Shown here piece after piece: positions 14,312-22,878 of a DNA stretch of 51,915 bases; position 1 is the stretch's first letter; the number at the start of each line of letters is the position of its first letter. The stretch spans positions 1 through 51,915 of the forward strand of contig JANNBJ010000032.1 of assembly GCA_031385325.1 (NCBI GenBank), in the 5' to 3' direction. Below the pieces are notes generated by a model that searched no databases, was not told the DNA's origin, and saw nothing but the letters and a program-made list of their open reading frames with translations. The stretch comes from SYFY01 sp031385325 (GTDB lineage Bacteria; Pseudomonadota; Gammaproteobacteria; Pseudomonadales; Azotimanducaceae). Both the position numbers and the translations under genes were made by a program.

Positions 14312-17300
14312 GTGCTTCCAGCGTACCGCTTCGTTGTCGTATGGATGCTGACATGCCTGTGCATGTCGCAGACGTTCGCCATCGCGCCTGGAACGCAGAT
14401 CGTCAACAGCGCATCGATCACGTTCGATTTACGCGGCCGCACCTACGTTGTAGCCGATGCTGATACGCTGGTTGCAGCCGCCGACTCCGGCAACAGTCCT
14501 CCGCACGCACTTGATCTTGATGCCAACAGCGTTCCCGAAAACGCGTTGGAGAGTTTTATCGGGCGCCTGGTCGGCAGCGACGTTGATCCCACCGATAGTC
14601 TTGCCTTCAGCACGGCAGATGCCCGGTTCCGGATCATTGATGACCGGTTGACCCTTGCCCCCGGCGTGTCATTTGATTACGAGGTGACGCCGGAAGTTCG
14701 TGTGCTGGTCGTGGTACGCGACGCCTACGGAGGCGAGTTCATTCGTGAGTTCACCATTCCCGTCATCAACGTCAACGAAACGCCTTTTTCATTGACGGTT
14801 CCTGATTCTGGTGCCCCTGCCGATATTGCAGGTGCCGTGATCGGGCCGGTGACGGCGCTCGATCCTGACGTCGGGGACACGTTGACCTATACGGTTGACG
14901 ATGGCCGTTTTGTAATCGTCAGCGGTGAACTGCGTTTGTCTGCGGACCAGCTGCTCGCTGACGGTGAGGAAGTGGCGCTGACGATTACCGCCACCGATGC
15001 AGGTGGGCTTTCGGTACACAGGCTGGTCAACCTGCGGGCTTCACGTTTTTCCTCGCAGCGATCGACAGCAAGGATTGGCCGAGTCGACCCGCTTGGCGAG
15101 CCGACGGCACTGTTCGCGGCGCAGTGTGGCTCACAATCGGCTTTTGGCATTCCGCTCACCTTGCCAGCTACCTACAACGTGATCTATGGCGATGAAATTC
15201 GCCCAGATGAACCCGTGGTTCTGGAAGTGGTTGACGCAGATGCCAATCTGGATCGCACGGTAGCCGATGATTTGCTCACCCGGTTTCGTGCCGCTAACGG
15301 CGACGAAGAGGTGATACGGTTGCGGGAAACAGGGATCGACACGGGTTTATTCACCGCAGTGATTGGTTTGACTTCGGGTGCCAGTGGCAGGGATGACTGT
15401 CGCCTCGCCGTGCGCACCGGGGATCAACTGCGACTGGACTATGTGGACGCGCGGGATGCACTGGATCAGGCGGTGGCCACTGCTTCCGTTCGATTGCGCA
15501 GGGTGCAAGCCACCGCTGCCTCCATGGCACTGTTTGCGAATGCCAGTGGCACGAATGGAGGTCGCATGGTCCATGTTGAACCCGGTCGTTGTGGTGGATC
15601 TGTTGGCGCGCTGCCGCGTAGTCCGGAAGGGGACAACATCATCTTGCCGGCGGATCCGTCGCTCCAGCCAGCATCCGCCTTCCTCGTTGGTGATAGCGTG
15701 TTCGTGCTGGTTACCGACCTCGATGAAAATCGCGACCCGGCGATCGGTGAACAGGTTGAAGTCGTAGCGCGCGCCGGGTCAGACGAAGAGACCGTGGTAC
15801 TGACTGAAACTTCCGCGGATTCAGGGGTTTTTTCCGGCTACATCAATACGTCCGACACCTTGTCAGCGGCCTGTGCGTTGTCAACCATAGGGAACGTTGT
15901 CTTTGTGGTGTCCTATGTCGATTCGGATGATGCCTCCGATTCTGCACGTACAGACGGTGGAGTCAGTGGATTTGTCCGAGTCTTTTCTGCAACCACCGGC
16001 GCTCTTGTCGACGGGGTTGAGGTCTCGCTGCTGGATGCGGCTACCGGTCTGCTTGCGACGGGCGCCGTGACCGGACTGGATGGCAGTTCCGAGTCGCCAG
16101 TCACGGTGCGCAGTGGTCAACCGGTGCTGGATGGTGCGGGTCGCACCTATCGACCACCAGCCGGCGCAGTTCTGTTCCCGAAAATTCGCGCCGGACGATA
16201 TCGGCTGCAGGTTGTGCCAGCAGGTAGTTACCGATTTCCCAGTTCTCGCACTGATGCGCAGATTGAGCTGGTCAGCGCTGGGCGTTATCGCCTCGCGACC
16301 GGATCACGCGGCGAAGATTTTGTCGTTGATCAACTCGGAAACCTGGCCTTCGACATTCCACTGGATCCGCTTGCGACCGGTGTGTTTGTCACCAAGGAAA
16401 CCAGTTCCGAAGTGATTGAAGTCGGCGATTTTGTTCAGTATCGCGTGCGCGTTCAGAGTGAATCACTTTCGATCGGAGAATTGAATGCCACCCTCGTAGA
16501 CCAGTTGCCACAGGGATTTCGTTATCGGGCTGGCTCAGCACGACTCGATGGCCAACCGATCGACCCTGACATGGGTGCTTCAGGGACTGCGCTGACCTTC
16601 ACACTGTCCGGGACCCGCTCCGCGCATGACACTTCGCTGACCTACGTAGCCGAAGCCAGTGTTGCCGCGAAACAAGGTAATGCTCGCAACACGGTGGTGC
16701 TTCAATCTGCGCTGGTTTTTCCGCGTCCGACAGCCTTCGCAAATGTGATCGTGCGAGACTCGATGCTCGGGGATCGCGGGTTCCTGGTTGGTCAGGTTCG
16801 TGAGGGATGTACAGACGAGGCACCTGCGGTGAGTGGTGTGCGGGTCCTGCTGGAAAATGGTGCTTATGCCCTGACCGACAGCACCGGACGATTTCACTTC
16901 GAAGATCTTGAGGCTGGCACGCACGTCGTGCAGCTCGACCCGTCGACGATCCCGGAATCGCTGGAAACCCACGCCTGTCGTCCGAGTAATCGCATGGACA
17001 GCGATGGCAGTGTGCAGTTTGCTGATCTCACCGAAGGTTCCATCGCGCGGGTCGAGTTTGCCTTGACGGACGCGCCACCTCCGGTCACCGAGTGGGCCGT
17101 GCAACTCGACTCCCGCTCGCTGCCCGACGTCATCGAATACAGCCTGCTGATACGCACCGGCAAGCTCGCTGTGGAGAAGGGCAGTGTTGGCATGATATTG
17201 CCGGATGGACTCCAGTACGTTTCTGCAGGCAGCACGCTGGATGGAAATTCGTTACCGGATCCCGTTGACGCGCAGAGCGGTGCGTTGACGTTTGCACTGC

Positions 17301-20300
17301 CGTCCCTGGCTGCCAACAGTCGACATCGACTGAAAGTCCAGGCTCGCGCTCTGCCAGGTGTTTTGCAACCCGAAGTCAAGGCGATGGTGACATTGGCAAC
17401 CGTCACGGGGAAACACCGCTCAAGCGCTGTCAGCAACATCGCGCAAACACAGACGGGCAGTCGTTCGTTGATCGTCAAGACCGGGGCATTTGGGCAATCT
17501 GGTGTCATTCGGGGCACTGGTGCCGTGATGCCGATGCCGTTACCGGTGGTGAAACAAAACGAGGTTCCATACGTCATCCCGCTGATCGACGAAGGCGATG
17601 CACCGGAGTTTTCAACCGAGTGGCTGACCACACAACCCATCCAGGCGGAGCTGATCTGGCCGCGCGAAGACTACAACCCACGCTTGCCGGTGGTGCCGGT
17701 TGTCATCATGCATCCCGGAGCGCTGCGTCCTGTGTTGTCGGTTGATGGGCGGCTGGTCAATCCGGTGGCGTTTACCGGTACGACCACAGACCATGATCGA
17801 GGCCTGATGTTGTCGCGATGGAAAGATGTCCCGATCAGCGAAGGGAATTCTCTTTTACGTGTTCAGTTCATGGATGCCAATGACCAGGTCGTGCAGGCCA
17901 TTGAGCGTCGCGTACACTTTGGTCAGGCACCGGTTCGTGCAGAACTTGTGAGCGAACGAAGTTATCTGGTTGCCGATGGCGTCAATCCGCCGATGCTGGC
18001 GATTCGGTTCTTCGATCGACAAGGTCGTCCGGCACGCCCGGGCCTAACGGGGGAGTTCAGTGTCAACTCACCGTTTACGCCACTCGACAAAGCCGAAGGT
18101 CTGGAAGTTGCGACGACGGGATCGGGTATGAAAACCTGGCAGGTTCGTCGTGATGGACTTGCGTTCATTCAATTGCAACCGACCACGCGAACCGGGGATG
18201 TCGTGATCTCCATGAATTTCAGTGACCAACGCCAGGAAAAACTGCGCGCACGCCTCAAGCCCGGGCGTCAGGATCTGGTTGTGGTGGGGCTGGCTGAGAG
18301 TCGGCTCGGGCAAGCTGATCGTCCACAGGCTGACGACATGGCCAATCGGCTGGCGTTTTACGCCAAAGGGTTGGTGCGAGGTGACTGGCTGGTTACCGCG
18401 GCCTATGATACTGACAAAGATACGGACACGAGACGTGATGGACAGATCGATCCCGGTCAGTTCTACCCGCTTTATGGCGATGGCAGCGAACAGCGACTGG
18501 ACGCGGTCAGTCAGCGCAAGTTCTATGTCAAGGCAGAGCGCGATAATTTCGAGATTGAAGCCGGTGATTTCAATACCGGTTTTGAACGCAGCGATCTCGC
18601 CCGTTATGACAGGACACTGAACGGGGTTCGCTCCTCGTGGAGTGAAAGCGGAATGAGAGTGCAGGTTTTTGCCAGCGACTCCGCTGACACCCATGTGCAG
18701 GATGTCTTGCGACCTGACGGCACTTCCGGTCTCTATCGGCTCTCGCGCGCGCCGCTGTCCGCGGGCACAGAAAACGTCAGTATCGTCACCCGTGATCGTC
18801 TGCATACGGAGCGAGAACTGGAACGTCAGACACTCATGCGATATCTCGATTACAGCATTGACTACGATCGTGGCACAGTGCTCTTCAAACAACCCATTCA
18901 GTCCCAGGACAACGAGTTCAATCCGGTATTCATCGAGGTGGGTTATGACGTCTCGAGTCAATCCGGTGGCAAGGATGTGGTGATAGGCACCAGGGCGACG
19001 GTGCAACTCGATGATCGCGACAGCGAACTCGGGGTGACCATCCTGCGTGACAGTGCGGGAGGGGCCAACCTTGAGCTGAACGCGATTGACCTGCACATGC
19101 AATTCACGCCTGAGACTCATCTTCAACTGGAAGCCGCGCAAAGCAGTGGAGACTTCACCGGGCCGGCAGAGGCGGTGATCGCTTCCGTTCAATACCGCGG
19201 CGAGAAAACTGCTGGCGAGCTCTATTTTCGCGAGCAGGATCTTCTGTTCGGTGCGGGACTTGCGCCGGCAACGGAAGCCGATACCCGCAAATACGGAGTC
19301 GAAGGCGAATACCGCGCGACCGATAATCTCAGTTTGCGCGGTGAAGTATTTCGGCAAGCCACGATTCAACAAGGCGGTACACGCGATGTCACCAGTGTCG
19401 AGTCGCGCTACGCTCTGGGCAGCATGATCATGCGCGGGGTTCTCCAGTCCGTGCAGGAAGAAACCGTTGCAGGCGAAGCCAGATCTGCTGATCTGGTTGG
19501 TGTTGGTGTTGCCCGGGGTTTCCTTGATGGGCGTCTTGCACTGCGCGCCGATTCCGAGTTCAACCTTGCCTCGGGTGCGGGCAGCACCGACTATCCTGAT
19601 CGAACGTTGTTTGGCGCTGAGATGGCCGTCACCCCGGAAGTGACGATGTTGCTCGAACAGGAACTGGCCACGACCGGGGGCAATGACTCGAGACATACGC
19701 GCATCGGCGTGCGTGCTCGTCCATGGACCGGTAACAGTGTCGAGTCCTGGCTTGGGCAGGAGATGACGGAACAGGGCGCGCGGCTGTTCTCGAACACGGG
19801 TCTGGTTCAGCAATGGCAGGTCAATCAACAGTGGCTGATTGACGCAGGCTTCGATCAGGTGAAGACACTGAACGGCGTGCCCACGTCGGGTCAGTCGACA
19901 CCGTCGACATTCAATCCGGCAGCACCACCGGTGCAAGGCAATGAAAACGGTGACTTTACCGCGTGGTTCGCCGGTGCAACCATGCGGCGTAACGAGTGGC
20001 ATGTCAGTACCCGGCTGGAGCGACACACGGGTGATCAGGTGAGCAAGTGGAATGGATTGTTAGGTGCAGCACGTCAGTTGTCGGGCGGCAAGTCAGTGTC
20101 GGCCAGCGTCGGGTATCTGATCGAGGAGTTGCCTGAAGGTGGTGACAGCCACTTGATGGAAGCACGGATTGGCGCAGCCTTTCGTCCGGATGACAGTCCG
20201 TGGTCGGTCTTCAACAGACTGGATCTCAACATTGCGCAGGTGAGTGATGGCGCCCTCGATACCAGCACGCGTTCGATCACCGAGAACATCCATGTGAACT

Positions 20301-20722
20301 GGCAGCGGGATCGACATGAGATCGGACTGGTGGGCGGGTTGCGTCTGGCCAATGGACGATTCGATACCGACACCTACGATGGGCTGACTGCGCTGGCCGG
20401 GGCGCAGTATCGTTTTGACCTGAATTCGAAATGGGACCTGGGCGCGCAGGCCAGGGTTCGTCGAAGCATGACAGCCGGGGTCGATGAGCTAAGTTATGGC
20501 GTGGAAGTTGGCCGCACCTTCGCGCGGCAGGCCTGGGTATCACTCGGTTACAACTTCGCCGGTTTTTCGGACGACAATTTTGTTGGCGCCCAGTACAGCG
20601 CCCAGGGACCTTATCTGAAGTTCCGCATGCGTTTCGACCAGCGCAATGTGGAGCGCTTTCTGGCCTTTGTTGGCATGGATGCGCGACCAGATGAGGCGAC
20701 GCCGCGACGGCCGCGCCCCTGA
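14312..20722 (+). CDS. Giant DUF11/Ig-repeat protein with C-terminal outer-membrane beta-barrel
   Basis: A 2136-residue exported protein starting at GTG (an in-frame ATG lies at 14345). A hydrophobic signal peptide is followed by APGTQIVNSASITF, the pattern shared with proteins 1 and 3. Then come cadherin-like segments (about 60-245), two related modules (about 292-363 and 459-513, each with D-x-N and LTETSADSGVFSG-type endings), a carboxypeptidase-regulatory/SdrB-like domain (about 595-680), DUF11 (about 690-790), a second such domain (GFLVGQVREG to FHFEDLEAGTHVV, about 825-895) and another DUF11 (about 925-1040). From about residue 1344 the chain becomes alternating amphipathic strands rich in Tyr/Arg/Asp, ending GPYLKFRMRFDQ, so an outer-membrane barrel facing outward is likely. 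The first barrel strands include DTDKDTDTRRDGQIDP, which looks metal-binding. A sheath, adhesin or secretion role is inference. Confidence 0.82.
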   Translation: MLPAYRFVVVWMLTCLCMSQTFAIAPGTQIVNSASITFDLRGRTYVVADADTLVAAADSGNSPPHALDLDANSVPENALESFIGRLVGSDVDPTDSLAFSTADARFRIIDDRLTLAPGVSFDYEVTPEVRVLVVVRDAYGGEFIREFTIPVINVNETPFSLTVPDSGAPADIAGAVIGPVTALDPDVGDTLTYTVDDGRFVIVSGELRLSADQLLADGEEVALTITATDAGGLSVHRLVNLRASRFSSQRSTARIGRVDPLGEPTALFAAQCGSQSAFGIPLTLPATYNVIYGDEIRPDEPVVLEVVDADANLDRTVADDLLTRFRAANGDEEVIRLRETGIDTGLFTAVIGLTSGASGRDDCRLAVRTGDQLRLDYVDARDALDQAVATASVRLRRVQATAASMALFANASGTNGGRMVHVEPGRCGGSVGALPRSPEGDNIILPADPSLQPASAFLVGDSVFVLVTDLDENRDPAIGEQVEVVARAGSDEETVVLTETSADSGVFSGYINTSDTLSAACALSTIGNVVFVVSYVDSDDASDSARTDGGVSGFVRVFSATTGALVDGVEVSLLDAATGLLATGAVTGLDGSSESPVTVRSGQPVLDGAGRTYRPPAGAVLFPKIRAGRYRLQVVPAGSYRFPSSRTDAQIELVSAGRYRLATGSRGEDFVVDQLGNLAFDIPLDPLATGVFVTKETSSEVIEVGDFVQYRVRVQSESLSIGELNATLVDQLPQGFRYRAGSARLDGQPIDPDMGASGTALTFTLSGTRSAHDTSLTYVAEASVAAKQGNARNTVVLQSALVFPRPTAFANVIVRDSMLGDRGFLVGQVREGCTDEAPAVSGVRVLLENGAYALTDSTGRFHFEDLEAGTHVVQLDPSTIPESLETHACRPSNRMDSDGSVQFADLTEGSIARVEFALTDAPPPVTEWAVQLDSRSLPDVIEYSLLIRTGKLAVEKGSVGMILPDGLQYVSAGSTLDGNSLPDPVDAQSGALTFALPSLAANSRHRLKVQARALPGVLQPEVKAMVTLATVTGKHRSSAVSNIAQTQTGSRSLIVKTGAFGQSGVIRGTGAVMPMPLPVVKQNEVPYVIPLIDEGDAPEFSTEWLTTQPIQAELIWPREDYNPRLPVVPVVIMHPGALRPVLSVDGRLVNPVAFTGTTTDHDRGLMLSRWKDVPISEGNSLLRVQFMDANDQVVQAIERRVHFGQAPVRAELVSERSYLVADGVNPPMLAIRFFDRQGRPARPGLTGEFSVNSPFTPLDKAEGLEVATTGSGMKTWQVRRDGLAFIQLQPTTRTGDVVISMNFSDQRQEKLRARLKPGRQDLVVVGLAESRLGQADRPQADDMANRLAFYAKGLVRGDWLVTAAYDTDKDTDTRRDGQIDPGQFYPLYGDGSEQRLDAVSQRKFYVKAERDNFEIEAGDFNTGFERSDLARYDRTLNGVRSSWSESGMRVQVFASDSADTHVQDVLRPDGTSGLYRLSRAPLSAGTENVSIVTRDRLHTERELERQTLMRYLDYSIDYDRGTVLFKQPIQSQDNEFNPVFIEVGYDVSSQSGGKDVVIGTRATVQLDDRDSELGVTILRDSAGGANLELNAIDLHMQFTPETHLQLEAAQSSGDFTGPAEAVIASVQYRGEKTAGELYFREQDLLFGAGLAPATEADTRKYGVEGEYRATDNLSLRGEVFRQATIQQGGTRDVTSVESRYALGSMIMRGVLQSVQEETVAGEARSADLVGVGVARGFLDGRLALRADSEFNLASGAGSTDYPDRTLFGAEMAVTPEVTMLLEQELATTGGNDSRHTRIGVRARPWTGNSVESWLGQEMTEQGARLFSNTGLVQQWQVNQQWLIDAGFDQVKTLNGVPTSGQSTPSTFNPAAPPVQGNENGDFTAWFAGATMRRNEWHVSTRLERHTGDQVSKWNGLLGAARQLSGGKSVSASVGYLIEELPEGGDSHLMEARIGAAFRPDDSPWSVFNRLDLNIAQVSDGALDTSTRSITENIHVNWQRDRHEIGLVGGLRLANGRFDTDTYDGLTALAGAQYRFDLNSKWDLGAQARVRRSMTAGVDELSYGVEVGRTFARQAWVSLGYNFAGFSDDNFVGAQYSAQGPYLKFRMRFDQRNVERFLAFVGMDARPDEATPRRPRP

Positions 20723-20814
20723 TCGTCCGCAGCGCCGCGTTTAGATGGTGCCTGCTGGTTGCCGCCGAGGGGATCGATTGAGTAAGGTGCCGTTCGCTCC
20801 GAGAGGTATCTGCG

Positions 20815-22878
20815 ATGAACACCAGGCACGCGCGCGTCGCGTTCACAATCTTGACCACGGCGTTTGTTACTTCAACCACCCCAATGGCGCTGGCTGCAAC
20901 GACGACCGCATCCCGAACCGAGACCATTGAAGAAATCGTGGTTGTGGCCGGTTCACTGCAATCCAGGGCGGGGCGAGGGACGTCTTTTTCGGCCCTCGAT
21001 TCAGCTGAGATCGATCGCATCCGGCCAACCCATCCAGCGGAAGTGCTGTCGCAGATCCCTGGTGTGTGGATCACCAGAGGCTCCGGGCAGGAACATCTCA
21101 CCGCCATTCGTTCAGCCACGTTGACCGGAGCAGGCTCCTGTGGCGCGTTCCTGTTTCTTGAAGACGGTATTCCGATCCGACCCACCGGCTTCTGCAACGT
21201 CAACAATCTCTTCGAGATGAACATCGAACAGGCAAGTGCAGTAGAGGTGTGGCGTGGTCCTGGCAGTGCGGTGCTGGGCGGCAACGCCATGAAAGGCGCG
21301 ATCAACGTCATCACGCGAATGCCCGAGGCAACCCGTATCGGGGTGGAAGGTGGCTCTTATGGGCACGGCCAGGTTCGGCTGGAAACTCGTACTGAACTGG
21401 GCAATTTTGATTGGGGAGTCACGGCCAATGCCACGCGTGACGATGGTTATCAGTCGCAGACAGGCTACGAACAGTACAAGTTGAACTCGGTGTTGGAGGG
21501 CTTGTTGGGCGGCTGGGACATGCGCGCGACGTTGTCCGGTACCGTGCTGCATCAGGAAACTGCCGGCTTCGTGGTTGGCACCGACGCCTATGAAGATGGC
21601 CGGTTACGAAAATCGAATCCGAATCCGGAAGCGTTTCGCGATGCCTGGTCCGGTCGGCTTGCCGTGCAGTTCAGTCGCGATGCGTGGACGATTACGCCTT
21701 ATGCGCGTCGCAGCCAGATGAACTTCATTCAACATTTTCTGGTCGGCAAGCCCCTGGAAGAAAACGATCAGACCAGCGCTGGGGCGATCGTTGGGCACCG
21801 TTTCGAAACCGGGTCATTGACGCTCAACAGTGGGCTGCAGGTGGAGGCCTTTCGTGGTGGCTTGCGCGAATTTCAGCGGTCGGCGTCCATTGGTTCTGCC
21901 TTCATCGTCGCCACCCGTCCAGCCGGACTGCACTATGACTACGAAGTGGATGGTCGAAGTGCAGCGGGCTTCTATGATCTTGACCTTTCGATCGGCGAAC
22001 GCTGGCACCTGCTGCACAGCGGGCGTGTGGAATGGCAGAAGTTTGACTACGACAACAAGGCGCTGGACGGAAACACGCGCGATGATGGTCGGCCCTGTGG
22101 TTTTGGTGGCTGTCTGTACACGCGCCCTGCTGATCGCAAGGACAGTTTTACGGATCTGGCCGGGCGAATTGGCGCAGCCTTCGATCTCGCTGCGGATCAA
22201 CAGCTCTACGCCACCATCGGTAGTGGCTTTCGACCGCCCCAGGCGGTTGAGCTGTATCGATTGCAGTCCGGTCAGCGGATTGCCGATCTGAACAGTGAAG
22301 AACTGATCTCGGTTGAAGCAGGCTACAAATCGAAATGGCTGCAAGCTGCAGCATTTGCCGACCGCACACGTGACGTGATTCTGCGCGACTCCAGTGGCTT
22401 CAATATCAGCGAAGGTCGTACCAAATCGCACGGCATCGAACTCTCATCGAATTACGTCGCCGGCAAGAGTGACTTCACCGCGTCGCTCACCTGGGCGCGG
22501 CATCGGTATGATTTTGATCGCGCACTGGGTGGTGGGGAGACGATTCATAAAGGTGATGACGTCGATACCGCGCCCCGATTCATGGGCTATCTGCGCTGGG
22601 GCTTGCAGATTACCGAAGGCTTGCACCAGGAACTGGATGTCAACTGGGTGGATGACTACTTCACCAACGCGGATAACACGCGCAAGTATGAAGGCAATCT
22701 GGTGGTGAACTGGCGTGGTGATTGGCAGGCAAACCCGGAGCTGCGAGTGTTTGCGCGAATCATCAACGTGACCAACGATCGTTATGCCGACCGCGCCGAT
22801 TTTGCCTTTGGCAATGATCGGTACTTCATTGCCATGCCGCGTCAGTTTTACGTCGGTGTGGACTACACTTTCAATTGA
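20815..22878 (+). CDS. TonB-dependent outer-membrane receptor
   Basis: A 687-residue receptor. Signal peptide (about 1-27), a TonB-box-like ETIEEIVVVAGS near residue 40, plug domain (about 50-170) with VLSQIPGVWITRGSG and VEVWRGPGSAVLGGNAMKGA, then a 22-strand-type barrel ending in VGVDYTF, the usual terminal aromatic signature. Two cysteines in the plug (AGSCGAF and TGFCNVNN) and two in an extracellular loop (GRPCGFGGCLY) may form disulfides. Such proteins import siderophores, cobalamin, sugars or metals using TonB energy; the ligand is not evident. The ATG follows gagagg. No Fur box or cobalamin riboswitch was seen in the 92-bp upstream gap. It shares one base with ppnN. Confidence 0.93.
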   Translation: MNTRHARVAFTILTTAFVTSTTPMALAATTTASRTETIEEIVVVAGSLQSRAGRGTSFSALDSAEIDRIRPTHPAEVLSQIPGVWITRGSGQEHLTAIRSATLTGAGSCGAFLFLEDGIPIRPTGFCNVNNLFEMNIEQASAVEVWRGPGSAVLGGNAMKGAINVITRMPEATRIGVEGGSYGHGQVRLETRTELGNFDWGVTANATRDDGYQSQTGYEQYKLNSVLEGLLGGWDMRATLSGTVLHQETAGFVVGTDAYEDGRLRKSNPNPEAFRDAWSGRLAVQFSRDAWTITPYARRSQMNFIQHFLVGKPLEENDQTSAGAIVGHRFETGSLTLNSGLQVEAFRGGLREFQRSASIGSAFIVATRPAGLHYDYEVDGRSAAGFYDLDLSIGERWHLLHSGRVEWQKFDYDNKALDGNTRDDGRPCGFGGCLYTRPADRKDSFTDLAGRIGAAFDLAADQQLYATIGSGFRPPQAVELYRLQSGQRIADLNSEELISVEAGYKSKWLQAAAFADRTRDVILRDSSGFNISEGRTKSHGIELSSNYVAGKSDFTASLTWARHRYDFDRALGGGETIHKGDDVDTAPRFMGYLRWGLQITEGLHQELDVNWVDDYFTNADNTRKYEGNLVVNWRGDWQANPELRVFARIINVTNDRYADRADFAFGNDRYFIAMPRQFYVGVDYTFN

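Noticed and set aside
18068..20026. A 652-codon open frame on the minus strand opposite the giant DUF11 gene
   Set aside because: It is a shadow frame: composition is unnatural (His/Arg/Gln-rich), with no domain and no ribosome site, and the plus-strand protein is clearly patterned.
20723..20814. Cobalamin riboswitch or Fur box before the TonB receptor
   Set aside because: The gap is only 92 bp and contains none of the conserved riboswitch boxes or a Fur-like palindrome.
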